Part shown: positions 16,565-24,534 of the stretch, one piece after another
How positions within the stretch are numbered: the stretch's first letter is position 1
How the letters are laid out: every line of letters starts with the position of its first letter
Assembly (NCBI GenBank): GCA_934635045.1
Contig: CAKTZA010000052.1
Span: 1 to 27,804 of the forward strand
Source of the DNA: an uncultured Kiritimatiellota bacterium
GTDB taxonomy: Bacteria > Verrucomicrobiota > Kiritimatiellia > RFP12 > UBA1067
Reading direction: 5' to 3'
Length of the DNA: 27,804 nucleotides
The notes under the pieces: model-generated
Told to the model about the DNA's origin: nothing
What the model saw: the letters and a program-made list of their open reading frames with translations, nothing else
Databases searched by the model: none
Program-made: the position numbers and the translations under genes

Positions 16565-17152
16565 ATGTCACAGGAATGGAACATCCGCACGCGCGGACAC
16601 GTCTGCACGATCTGCCAGAAGCCACTGGTCGACAAGGCCCTCGTCATTTCCGCCCTGCGCGAAGTGCCGAACGGCTACGAGCGCTACGACTGCCACCCCG
16701 AATGCTGGAAGGCGCAGGCACGCGACTGGGAGCCGTTCTCGCTGTGGGACAGCGTGTACTTCGCGCCCGTCCGGGAGGAGAAGAAGGAGCCGCTGAAGAA
16801 GGAGGACGCGGGCGAGCTGCTGCGTCAGCTCGTCACGCTGGACGACCCGGCGATGAAGAACGTCGTCTACGTACTCGCCGTCATGCTGGAGCGCGCGAAG
16901 ATCCTCGTCGAGCGCGATGCGAAGGAGGTCGGCGACGGGGCGATCCGCGAAATCCGTCGCGTCTACGAGGATCGCAAACAGGGCGACACGTTCGTCATCC
17001 TCGATCCGCGCCTCCGGCTGGAGAACCTCGCGGAGGTCCAGCAGCAGGTCGTCGCGCTCCTCTCGGGCACGAAGACCCTCGGCGAAGTCGCCGGTGCGGA
17101 AGATGCCGGACAGCCGTCCGCCGCCGATGAAACTCAGCCCCAAACAGCGTGA
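16565..17152 (+). CDS. Small protein with CxxC ... CHPEC putative zinc site; function unknown
   Basis: I do not recognise a named family for this 195-residue protein. Residues 14-47 carry CTIC and CHPEC separated by 25 residues, which could make a four-cysteine (or Cys/His) zinc knuckle. The middle (about 75-140) is predicted helical and rich in charged residues (EEKKEPLKKEDAGELLRQLV, then MLERAKILVERDAKEV), and the tail is disordered (QPSAADETQPQTA). Its gene starts 3 bp after the DUF2062 stop and its end overlaps the SNF2 helicase start by 26 bp. The tight coupling suggests a partner or accessory role with the helicase, which is inference only. Confidence 0.7.
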   Translation: MSQEWNIRTRGHVCTICQKPLVDKALVISALREVPNGYERYDCHPECWKAQARDWEPFSLWDSVYFAPVREEKKEPLKKEDAGELLRQLVTLDDPAMKNVVYVLAVMLERAKILVERDAKEVGDGAIREIRRVYEDRKQGDTFVILDPRLRLENLAEVQQQVVALLSGTKTLGEVAGAEDAGQPSAADETQPQTA

Positions 17153-19577
17153 AGCCTCGCGGCTGATTGCGGACGGCAAGTTCTATCCCTGCCTCGTGAA
17201 GGAGGAGGACGGCTGGCACGCCCGGTGGCGCGGCCTCTCGTCCGACCCAAGTCTCGACGGCTGGGTCGACGAATACGTCCGCGAGGCGGCGATGACGCGC
17301 CTCACCGAAGATGCGGAGGAGGACAAGCACGAGACGCTGCACGATGCCTGGATGATGGCCCTCAAGAGCCGCACAGGCCTCGTCATTTGGGATGACGCCG
17401 AATGCGCGGCGTTCGCCGCCGAGCTTGCGGCGTGGAGCGGCAACGCGGCGGAGGACAAGGCCGCGCGCGCGGCGATTCGCTTTGACCTGACGCCCGTCGG
17501 CGAGACGTTCCGCCTCGTGTGCGCGACGCCGCGCGGCCGCGCGGGACTGAAGGCGCTCGGACAGGCGACATTCGTCTTCGGGCCGCTGCGCGGCCTTCGG
17601 GCACAGAAGGGGACGGCGACTCTCGCCGTCGACCTGACGCGCGGTGAGGCCGAGGACTTCGTGCGGCGTGGCGCGCGCGATCTGCGCGACGCGGGCTATG
17701 GTGTCACGGGCGTCGATCTCGCGGCGACCGTCACGGCGTCCGCCGAAGTCGAGGCCGACGACGCCGCGCCGACGTCCGAGACGAAGGCGCGCGACGTCCG
17801 CTTCAAGCTCGTCGTGCGCGTCGCCGGCGAGCCCGTGACGGCGGACGAGATTCGCTTCTTGCTGGATCAGAGCTCGACGCTCGTCTACTTCCGCGACCAT
17901 TGGATCGAAGTCGACCGCAACATCCTGAAGGAGGCCCTGCGCGCGCTGGAGCGCGGCGTGGGCAAGAAGGCGCATCCGCTCGCCTTTGCGCTCGGCCTTG
18001 GCCACGTCGGCAAGCTGGAGCTCGAAGAGGTCGTCGCGCATGGCTGGGTGCGCGGACTGGTGGAGGAGCTGAAAAAGGAAGAGGGAAGAGGGAAGAAGGA
18101 AGAAGGAAGGGAAAAAGGAAGAGGGAAGAAGGAAGAGGGAAGAAGGAAGAAGGAAGAAGTTGGGGGATGGGGAACGGAGTTTCCGCTGGCGGGCTTTGCG
18201 GGAACCTTGCGCGACTATCAGCGCGCGGGCGTCGCGTGGATTCGCTTCATGACGGAACACGGGTTCGGTGCGCTGTTGGCGGATGACATGGGCCTCGGCA
18301 AGACGATCCAGACAATCGCGTGGATCGTCTCCACATCCCCCATCCCCCACCCCCCATCCCCCACACCCCATCCCCCATCCCCCATCCCTCATCCCCCGAT
18401 TCTCATCGTCGCGCCGCTGACGCTGCTCGCCAACTGGGCGCATGAGTTCGCGAAGTTCGCGCCCGGCCTGAAGGTCTATGTCCATCAGGGTTCGCTGCGC
18501 CACCTCGCGAGCGGCTTCCGCCGCGCGGCGTGTGCGGCGGACGTCGTGCTGACGAGCTACACGCTGCTCGTGCGCGAGCAGTCGGCCTTCGCGTCCATTG
18601 CGTGGGACGGCCTCGTCCTCGACGAGGCACAGGCGATCAAGAACCCGGACACGCAAGCCGCGCGGGCCGTGCGCGCGCTGACGCCGGCGAAGCGGCTTGC
18701 GCTCACCGGCACGCCGATCGAGAACTCGGTCGCCGACATCTGGTCGATCGAGGAATTTTTGAACCCTGGCTTCCTCGGCGAGCGCAAGGCGTTCGACGAG
18801 CGGTTTGCAAAGCCCATCGCCGCCGACGAGCACGGTCGCGCGGCCCAGCGGCTGAAGCGGGCGCTGGAGCCGTTCGTGCTGCGGCGGCTGAAGACGGACG
18901 CGGGCATTGCCGCCGAACTCGGCCCGAAGCGCGAGATCCGCGAATACTGCGAGCTTCTGCCGTCCGAACGTCGCGCGTACGAGGCCGCACTGGAGGACTT
19001 CCGCGCGCGCGAGCGGGAGCAGGGCGACGTGTTCGCGCTCCTGACGCGGCTGAAGCTCATCTGCGATGGCGACGGCGCGGCGGAGTCGGGCAAGCTGCTG
19101 CGGCTCTTCGAGCTCGTCGGGCAGATTTTCGCGAACGGCGAGTCGGCGCTCGTCTTCACGCAGTATGCGCGCGTCGGCGCGGTGCTTCAGGCGGCGCTCG
19201 AGAAGCGGTTCGGGCGGCGCGTCCCGTTCCTGCACGGCGCGCTGGACGCGGCGCGGCGCGAAGCGCTCGTGCGCGGCTTCCAGGCGTCGCGCCGCCCCGG
19301 CGTCTTCATCCTCTCGCTCAAGGCCGGCGGCTTCGGCCTCAACCTCACGAAGGCGACGCACGTCATCCACTACGACCGCTGGTGGAATCCGGCGGTCGAG
19401 AACCAGGCGACGGATCGCGCGCACCGTCTCGGCCAGACGCAGACCGTTTTTGTGCATCTCTTCATCGCGGCGGGCACGGTCGAGGAGCGCGTGGACGAGA
19501 TTCTCGCCCGCAAGGAATCGCTCAGGGATCTCGTCGCCGACGGACAGGCCTTCTGGAACGCTGTGCGCCTTGGTTGA
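17127..19577 (+). CDS. SNF2-family DEAD/DEAH ATPase (helicase-like)
   Basis: An 816-residue SNF2 ATPase. The N-terminal ~330 residues are a bacterial SNF2-associated region (KFYPCLVKEEDGWHARWRG, LLDQSSTLVYFRDHWIEVD). The motor is complete: motif I DDMGLGKTIQ (about 386-395), II LDEAQAIKN (about 497), III LTGTPIENS, IV ALVFTQYARVGAVLQ, V LKAGGFGLNL and VI NQATDRAHRLGQ. It would translocate on duplex DNA using ATP. Two low-complexity insertions keep the frame: a Lys/Glu/Gly run before the motor (about 315-348) and a Pro/His/Ser run between motifs I and Ia (about 402-424). The start at 17127 (MKLSPKQREA) is favoured; an in-frame ATG at 17103 is an alternative. It ends the operon, and the CRISPR remnant follows. 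Confidence 0.92.
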   Translation: MKLSPKQREASRLIADGKFYPCLVKEEDGWHARWRGLSSDPSLDGWVDEYVREAAMTRLTEDAEEDKHETLHDAWMMALKSRTGLVIWDDAECAAFAAELAAWSGNAAEDKAARAAIRFDLTPVGETFRLVCATPRGRAGLKALGQATFVFGPLRGLRAQKGTATLAVDLTRGEAEDFVRRGARDLRDAGYGVTGVDLAATVTASAEVEADDAAPTSETKARDVRFKLVVRVAGEPVTADEIRFLLDQSSTLVYFRDHWIEVDRNILKEALRALERGVGKKAHPLAFALGLGHVGKLELEEVVAHGWVRGLVEELKKEEGRGKKEEGREKGRGKKEEGRRKKEEVGGWGTEFPLAGFAGTLRDYQRAGVAWIRFMTEHGFGALLADDMGLGKTIQTIAWIVSTSPIPHPPSPTPHPPSPIPHPPILIVAPLTLLANWAHEFAKFAPGLKVYVHQGSLRHLASGFRRAACAADVVLTSYTLLVREQSAFASIAWDGLVLDEAQAIKNPDTQAARAVRALTPAKRLALTGTPIENSVADIWSIEEFLNPGFLGERKAFDERFAKPIAADEHGRAAQRLKRALEPFVLRRLKTDAGIAAELGPKREIREYCELLPSERRAYEAALEDFRAREREQGDVFALLTRLKLICDGDGAAESGKLLRLFELVGQIFANGESALVFTQYARVGAVLQAALEKRFGRRVPFLHGALDAARREALVRGFQASRRPGVFILSLKAGGFGLNLTKATHVIHYDRWWNPAVENQATDRAHRLGQTQTVFVHLFIAAGTVEERVDEILARKESLRDLVADGQAFWNAVRLG
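18071..18176 (+). repeat. GGAAGA-type purine tract inside the SNF2 gene
   Basis: About 100 bases of near-pure purine made of irregular GGAAGA, GGGAAGA and GAAGAAGG units, ending in GGGGGATGGGGAACGG. It is translated as a Lys/Glu/Gly-rich spacer ahead of the helicase motor. The total keeps the reading frame. Confidence 0.75.
18334..18398 (+). repeat. CCCATCCC tandem tract inside the SNF2 gene
   Basis: About nine copies of a CATCCCC-like unit, read as a Pro/His/Ser run between helicase motifs I and Ia. The template strand is a series of 4-6 G runs and could form a G-quadruplex. Confidence 0.75.
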
Positions 19578-19727
19578 GGCTGTTTGCCGTGCGGCCGCGC
19601 GCGCGGCGCCGAGCGCGATCAGTTGCTTCATTGACAGGTTGTCCTTTCCGGCCACGATGGCCTTGACGCCGCATATTAAACCAAATCCGCGCCGCCGAGT
19701 TGTCATCCGCCTGTCAGCGAATTGTAA
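19578..19727. other. Non-coding junction between SNF2 gene and cas9 remnant
   Basis: This 150-bp stretch holds no Cas9-like sequence in any frame that I could find. It contains the 12-bp palindrome CCGCGCGCGCGG (19595-19606). On the minus strand there is a GGAAAGGA ribosome-binding-like site and an ATG near 19632, reading into the antisense of the helicase gene after about 20 codons; this looks like an orphan gene start, not a real gene. The stop codon TAA at 19725-19727 closes the cas9 frame. The junction is where the cas9 5' end is missing. Confidence 0.5.
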
Positions 19728-21269
19728 AAAGTTTGTCAACGGCCTGGTGTTGCCTTATCAACTCGAATCCTCTGCGAAGCGGACGGCGGTGAAGAGAAGA
19801 AGACGTCTGACAAAAAGCTCGGTGCCGTCAAGGCGGACATCGCGCGGTTGACAGAAGAAATCGCGGCGTCGGGCACCAAGACCCTTGGACAGTATTTCTT
19901 CCGTCTGCTGGAAGCCGAGAGGGATCAGCCCGCGAAGACGCGCATTCGTTGTCGCTACACGGGGCGGTTGGAACACTACGAGAAGGAATTTGCCGTCATC
20001 ATGGACGCGCAGGGATTCCAAGAAGGGGATCCGTTGCGGAAGCAGCTTCATGAAGCGATTTTCGCGCAACGCCCCCTGCGCTCGCAGAAGCACCTGGTCG
20101 GAAACTGTCCGCTGGAGCCGGCCTGCCCGCGCGCGCAGAATGGTCATCCGCTCTTCGAGGAGTATCGGATGCTCGCGTTCGTGAACAACCTCTCCTTTGA
20201 CGATGCGCAAGGTGGACGCCGGGAACTGACGGCGGAAGACCGCGCACTCGTCTGTCGGGCATTCATGAAGGCGTCGCCAACATTCAAGTTTGGTGACATC
20301 GCCAAGCTGTTCAAGAAAGATTCCCGTTTCAAGAACGAAGGCTACACGTTTCACTACTATCGCGATGACGAATCGATTGCGTCCTGTCAGACGCTCCACA
20401 AACTGCAGTCGGCGTTCGGCGATGTGCCGTTTGACACGCAGAAGGTCTTTGACGCGCTCACGTTCTTCGATGACGACGAAAAGTTGCGTGGATGGGTGCG
20501 CAAGCATTATCCGTCTCTGGACGAGAAAGCCGTTGCCAAGGTCACCGCGATTCGACCGAAAGAGGGGAACGCCCAGTATTCGCTGAAGGCCATCCGCCTC
20601 ATGCTGCGTTTTCTGCGCCAGGGCTATGAGCTTTCGCAAGCGCGCTTCTATGCAAAGTTGCCGGAAGTCATCCTCGACTTTGACCGCAACGAGCGACAGA
20701 TACTCGATAGCCTGAACGCTATTCTCTTCGAGTATCGCCGAGATCGCGCCGAACGGACAGACGAACGATTCCGACGTGACCACAAGGTGATGCCGCTCTT
20801 CGACCGCTACCGCGCCTACCTTCTTGAACACTGGAACGTAGACGACGTGGCATGGAAGAAGCTTTATCTGCGAGGAGACGCCACCTACCAAGCTTCGGAG
20901 ACGGGACGCCTGCCCAAGGTCGAACTGGGCATGATCCGCAATCCGCTTGTCCAGCGGTCGATGACGACCCTGCGCCGTCTCGTCAACTATCTGCACGATC
21001 ACGGGAAGATTGACGCGGAGACGACGGTGCGCATCGAGCTTGCGCGGAACGTGAACGACTATGCGACGCGCAAGGCATGGCAGAACTGGCAGAAGACGCG
21101 ACAGGAGAAACGAGAAAACGCTCGGCAGGAACTTGAGAAACTGGGTGTCGCGGCGACGGATGACGCGCTTGAGCGTTATGCTCTCTGGGAGGAACAGGGA
21201 CATATCTGCCTCTACACGGGAAAGACCATCAGCTTGGCGGACCTACCTGGTTGGCGGAAATGCCTTTGA
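19728..21269 (+). pseudogene. cas9: cas9 5'-truncated fragment (REC lobe, RuvC-II, first half of HNH)
   Basis: The open frame runs from the TAA at 19725 to a TGA at 21267-21269. The first Cas9-like residues are around LSTRILCEADGGEEKK, then TLGQYFFRLLEAE, RCRYTGRLEHYEKEF, QRPLRSQKHLVGNC and the following REC segments, all typical of type II-C Cas9. RuvC-II (TVRIELARNVNDYATR) and the beginning of HNH (EEQGHICLYTGKTISLADL) are intact. RuvC-I with its catalytic Asp and the arginine-rich bridge helix, which should occupy the first ~150-200 residues, are absent. A TTG at 19848 is the only plausible start of this fragment. After ISLADL the frame shifts and ends in PGWRKCL. Base composition is visibly less GC-rich than in the flanking operons, in line with lateral acquisition. 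It cannot encode an active nuclease as it stands. Confidence 0.88.
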
Positions 21270-22929
21270 CATTGAACATACGCTTCCGCGCTCGCTTTCC
21301 GGCGACGATTCGCTCGCCAACAAGACAATCTGCGAAGCGGCCTACAATCGTCAGGTCAAGAAGGGGTGTGTGCCGCGTGATTGCCCGAACTGGAATGAGA
21401 TTGACGTGCGTCTGCGTCCTTGGCGTGAAAATCTGGAGCGGCTGGAGAAGGATGTCCGTTCTCAGACGCGCGCGGCGAAGAACGCCGTCGATCCCGTGGC
21501 GCGGAGCAATGCCCGCATCAAGGCGCTGACGACGCGGTTCGCGCGCGACTACTGGCGCGACAAGCTGCGCCGTTTCGAGATGACGGCCGACAAGCTTGCG
21601 GTCAAGGCGGGCGAACTGGGCGGCTTCAAGCGGCGGCAGCTTGTCGATACGGGCATCATGTGTTCGCACGCCGTGGAACTTCTGCGCAGCGTCTATCCCG
21701 CGACATTTTCCGTCAACGGCACGGCAACGGCCTTTGCCCGGCGCGCGTGGGGCATTCAGGCGGACGAGACGAAGGATCGCACGGATCATACGCATCATGC
21801 GAAGGACGCGATGGTCATTGCCGCGCTCACGCCCGCGCGCTTCACGGCAATCTGCACGGCGTTGAAGGACGATGGTAGTGCGTCCTACCGCCGTCCCTGC
21901 GATGTCTGTCCGCCGCCCTACGCGGGCTTCGCCGAGAAGGTTCAGCGGGCGTGCGGGGAGATTCTTGTCAAGCACGTCCTGCGGCAGACGACGTTGCGGC
22001 AGAGTTCCAAGCGGAATGTCCTCGCCCACGCCCATCACCTCAAAGGCGATCCGAACGGGCCGCTTGTCAGCAAGGTCCTGTCGCAGGGCGACACGGTGCG
22101 TGGCGCCCTGCACAAGGACACGTTCTACGGCTGCATCTGCGATCCGGCATCGGGTACGCTCAAGAAAGTCGTCCGTAAGTCGCTTGTCGGCCCGCTTAAA
22201 AATGCCGAAGCCTTTCTTGACAAGATCGTCGATCCGACAATTCGTGCCTGCGTGACGGAAGCCCTTGCCGCGCTTAAGTCGGCGGGCGTCAAGAATGTTG
22301 AACCCGGAATGGTCAAGATGCCCTCGGGCGTTCCGATCAACAAGGTGCGGGTCTTTACGCCGAATGCGACGAATGCGCAGATGCTGCGTATGCACCCGAT
22401 CCCGTCGGAGAAGGACTACAAGACACCTTACTATGTCACCTCGGCCGAAGGGTCGAATTTCCGGCTTGCGCTCTTCCGCGTGGACGGCAAGACGTTTGTC
22501 GAGCCCGACAATGCCCTCGTCTGGGCACAGAACCACAAGAAACCGGACTATGTGCCGCTGGACCAAAAACCTGGCTTTCTCGGTTGCATCAGGCCTGGCA
22601 CAATGGCGTTGGCTTATCACGCGGGACATCCCGAAGAGCTGGAGGCGCTTTCGCAGGGCGAATTGCGGCAGAGACTTTACAAGGTTGTGAAGTTTCGAAG
22701 TGATGGTCTTGTGACCATGCGCTTCCACACGGAGGCACGAGCGGCCACGGTTCTGGAGGCGAACCTCGCGGAGAGCGGGTTCCACAAGAAGGGCGAGTCG
22801 AAACTGAACTTTGATGAGCCGTTTCGGCTTCTGCTTGTCCGCCCTAAAGTCTACCTTGAGCAGATGCTTTTCGAGGGCATCCACTTCCGCATGGCGCTTG
22901 ACGGTTCGATTGCCTTCATCAAGGAGTAG
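21247..22929 (+). pseudogene. cas9: cas9 3' fragment (second half of HNH, RuvC-III, C-terminal/PAM-interacting region)
   Basis: In the +1 frame relative to the upstream fragment, Cas9 homology resumes immediately as LVGGNAFDIEHTLPRSLSG, containing the catalytic HNH Asp-x-x-His, and continues DSLANKTICEAAYNRQVKKG. RuvC-III is intact (DHTHHAKDAMVIAAL near 21790-21830, with the catalytic His and Asp), followed by a full-length C-terminal domain ending at a TAG. Removing one C from the CC at 21246-21247 would join the fragments as SLADL-LVGGNAFDIEH, the expected family sequence. No heptamer slip site or stem-loop is evident, so this looks like a true frameshift or an assembly error. The gene ends 6 bp before cas1. 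Confidence 0.88.
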
Positions 22930-22935
22930 ACGCCC

Positions 22936-23835
22936 ATGATTGCCCGTACGCTGTGCTTCTCCTCGTCCGGTCGCCTGTTCGCCAAAGACGCCCAGCTCGT
23001 CTACGAGGGGGAGGATGGCGTTCGTCGGACTTTCCCGATTGAGGATCTTGGTTTTGTCATCGTCGAAACGGCCTTGATGTCCGTTTCGTCGCATTGCCTT
23101 CAGCAGTTGGCTGAGGCGAATGTCGCGTTGGTCGTCTGCGACGCGACGCATACGCCGTCTGCGCAGATGTTGCCGTTTGCGGGCCATTCGACGACGCAGG
23201 AAACGGTTGCCGCCCAACTTGCCGCGACAGAGGCCGTGCAGGGGCGGCTGAGGCGGCAGATTGTGCGCGCGAAAGTCCTCAACCAGGCGGAGTTGCTTCG
23301 CCGCTTGCGTCGGGAGACGGAGGGGCGGCGGTTGCGCGCATTGGCGGACGAGGTGAAGAACTATGACGTGAACAATGTCGAGGCGCAGGCGGCGAGGCTC
23401 TATTTCCGTGCGTTGGCGCCAGATCCGGATTTCGTTCGAGACCGTGAGGGCCCTTGGCCGAACGCGGCATTGAATTACGGCTATGGCGTCTTGCGGGCGG
23501 CGGTTGCCCGTGCGCTGGTCGGTTCGGGGCTCACCTGCTTTCGCGGCATTCACCACCATAACCGTTACAACGCATTTTGCTTGGCGGATGACGTGATGGA
23601 GCCGTATCGCCCGTTTGTCGATCAGTATGTCTTGGGCAACTTCCCTCCGTTTGCCCGAACGGCCGACAGGCTGACGCGCGAGATGAAGGCGCGTCTCTTG
23701 GAGATGCTGACGTGTGATGTGCGGACGGGCGAGCTAAAGCGTCCGCTGATGGTCGCTCTGACTTATACGACGGCCTCGTTGGCCAAGTATTATCTCGGCA
23801 AGGCGACCGAGCTCGTCCTTCCGTCTTTCGTGTGA
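22936..23835 (+). CDS. cas1: CRISPR-associated endonuclease Cas1 (type II)
   Basis: A 299-residue integrase of the type II Cas1 branch, acting with Cas2 to insert new spacers at the array. The metal-binding residues are present: Glu149 in NNVEAQAARLYF, the His in GIHHHNRYN (about 206-208), and the Asp/Glu of LADDVMEPYRP (about 218-222). The open LCFSSSGRLFAKDAQLVY region is the N-terminal beta domain. An AAGGAG ribosome-binding site spans the end of cas9, 9 nt before the ATG. No stop or frameshift disturbs the gene, in contrast to cas9. Its last bases overlap the GTG start of cas2 (GTGA). Confidence 0.96.
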   Translation: MIARTLCFSSSGRLFAKDAQLVYEGEDGVRRTFPIEDLGFVIVETALMSVSSHCLQQLAEANVALVVCDATHTPSAQMLPFAGHSTTQETVAAQLAATEAVQGRLRRQIVRAKVLNQAELLRRLRRETEGRRLRALADEVKNYDVNNVEAQAARLYFRALAPDPDFVRDREGPWPNAALNYGYGVLRAAVARALVGSGLTCFRGIHHHNRYNAFCLADDVMEPYRPFVDQYVLGNFPPFARTADRLTREMKARLLEMLTCDVRTGELKRPLMVALTYTTASLAKYYLGKATELVLPSFV

Positions 23836-24179
23836 ACATCTGCAGCCAGACGGCCGTCAACGGGTACGCAATCGTGTGGCTGTATGTGATGTTTGATCTC
23901 CCGGTGGAGACGAAGACGCAACGCCGTCTGGCGGCGCGCTTCCGCAAGGATCTCCTCAAGGACGGTTTTGCCATGCACCAATACTCAGTCTACATCCGGC
24001 ATTGCGCAAGTCACGAGGCGGCAACCGTCCACATTGGACGAATCAAGAGCCTGGTGCCGGACGAGGGACTTGTCTCAGTCCTCAAGGTGACGGATCGCCA
24101 GTTCGGCGACACCGTCCAGTTCGTGGGGCGGAAGCGGAAACCGCCACCGCCAACGCCGCTTCAGCTTGAATTTTTTTAG
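23832..24179 (+). CDS. cas2: CRISPR-associated endoribonuclease-fold protein Cas2 (type II)
   Basis: A 115-residue Cas2, the structural partner of Cas1 in spacer acquisition. VNGYAIVWLYVMFDLPVETKTQRR carries the conserved Asp (about residue 22) at the end of the first beta strand; FRKDLLKDGFAMHQYSVYIRHC, VLKVTDRQFGD and the PxQLEFF tail are all typical of type II Cas2. The start is the GTG at 23832, overlapping the cas1 stop by 4 nt; no ATG gives a better N-terminus. The tail is encoded by a seven-T run just before the stop. The gene seems intact. No cas4 or csn2 follows, so the locus is of subtype II-C arrangement. Confidence 0.95.
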   Translation: MNICSQTAVNGYAIVWLYVMFDLPVETKTQRRLAARFRKDLLKDGFAMHQYSVYIRHCASHEAATVHIGRIKSLVPDEGLVSVLKVTDRQFGDTVQFVGRKRKPPPPTPLQLEFF

Positions 24180-24211
24180 GAAAATAACCAACAGGGGGCT
24201 TGAAGAGCCAA

Positions 24212-24247
24212 TCTGAAGGAAATTACCAGAATTAGAATCATTGATTT
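24212..24247. repeat. Possible degenerate CRISPR repeat relic
   Basis: Starting with CTGAAGGA-AATT and carrying AGA...AATCA further on, this segment resembles the repeat at 24281-24316 in the same orientation with several mismatches and short gaps. It lies about 69 bp before that repeat, close to the expected period. It may be a decayed end repeat; the match is weak. Confidence 0.3.
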
Positions 24248-24280
24248 TGGCTTGTCAGTAAAGGGCAATATCGCTCCAAT

Positions 24281-24381
24281 ACTGAAAGACAATTTCAAAG
24301 AGCATCAAATCACAACGCCGCCGAGATCGTCGAGGCGATGGGAGAACTGAAAGACAATTTCAAGGAACACCGCATATTATA
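24281..24381 (-). CRISPR. Minimal type II CRISPR array (two repeats, one 29-nt spacer)
   Basis: Repeat 1 is 36 bp (24281-24316) and, read on the minus strand, begins GTTGTGATTTGATGC, the usual 5' form of type II-C repeats. Repeat 2 (24346-24381) shares its first 18 plus-strand bases exactly (ACTGAAAGACAATTTCAA) and then diverges. The intervening spacer is 29 nt (24317-24345) and GC-rich, giving a period of 65 bp, right for type II. The array lies 101 bp after cas2. Expected crRNA direction is leftward. A further spacer may lie at 24248-24280 if the weak repeat at 24212 is real. The second repeat could instead be the anti-repeat of a tracrRNA; no clear tracrRNA was identified elsewhere. Confidence 0.75.
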
Positions 24382-24404
24382 TCACATGTCGGATGGCTTG
24401 TAGG
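24376..24404 (-). promoter_or_regulatory. Leftward promoter fused to the outer CRISPR repeat
   Basis: On the minus strand TATAAT (24376-24381) is preceded by TGTGA, matching the extended -10 form used by genes in this window, with a weak -35 (CCTACA, 24399-24404) at 17 bp. The -10 replaces the first bases of the repeat, so transcription would begin inside the repeat and run across the spacer. Confidence 0.45.
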
Positions 24405-24464
24405 ATATCGATATAAACCAGTCTTGAAATCATAGATTTTTGTTGCTTAACAAGGAGTTGAGGT

Positions 24465-24477
24465 GGGGACAGACCCC
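24465..24477. repeat. REP-like palindrome GGGG-ACAGA-CCCC
   Basis: A short, strong stem-loop in the gap between the CRISPR array and the efflux operon. The same core recurs in many bacterial genomes as REP-type intergenic hairpins; here only one copy is seen. The rest of 24382-24534 shows a small AT-rich hairpin followed by a T run near 24427-24441 and no gene. Confidence 0.4.
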
Positions 24478-24534
24478 CGTGCTGTATTCCATAAGCATGA
24501 GAACATGATGCGGAAAATTCTAAAGAGGCCCCCG

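Noticed and set aside
19595..19606. CCGCGCGCGCGG as a terminator after the SNF2 gene
   Set aside because: It is a self-complementary alternating CG run with no loop room and no U-tract; termination is not supported.
19550..19632. A small leftward gene starting MKQLIALGAARAAA near 19632
   Set aside because: It has a ribosome-binding-like site but quickly enters antisense of the SNF2 gene and shows no conserved product; treated as an orphan start.
21230..21270. Programmed +1 frameshifting to produce full-length Cas9
   Set aside because: No slippery sequence, rare-codon pause or downstream stem-loop is visible, and the N-terminal RuvC-I is missing anyway.
24212..24247. A third full CRISPR repeat
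   Set aside because: Similarity to the repeat is partial with gaps; kept only as a low-confidence relic.
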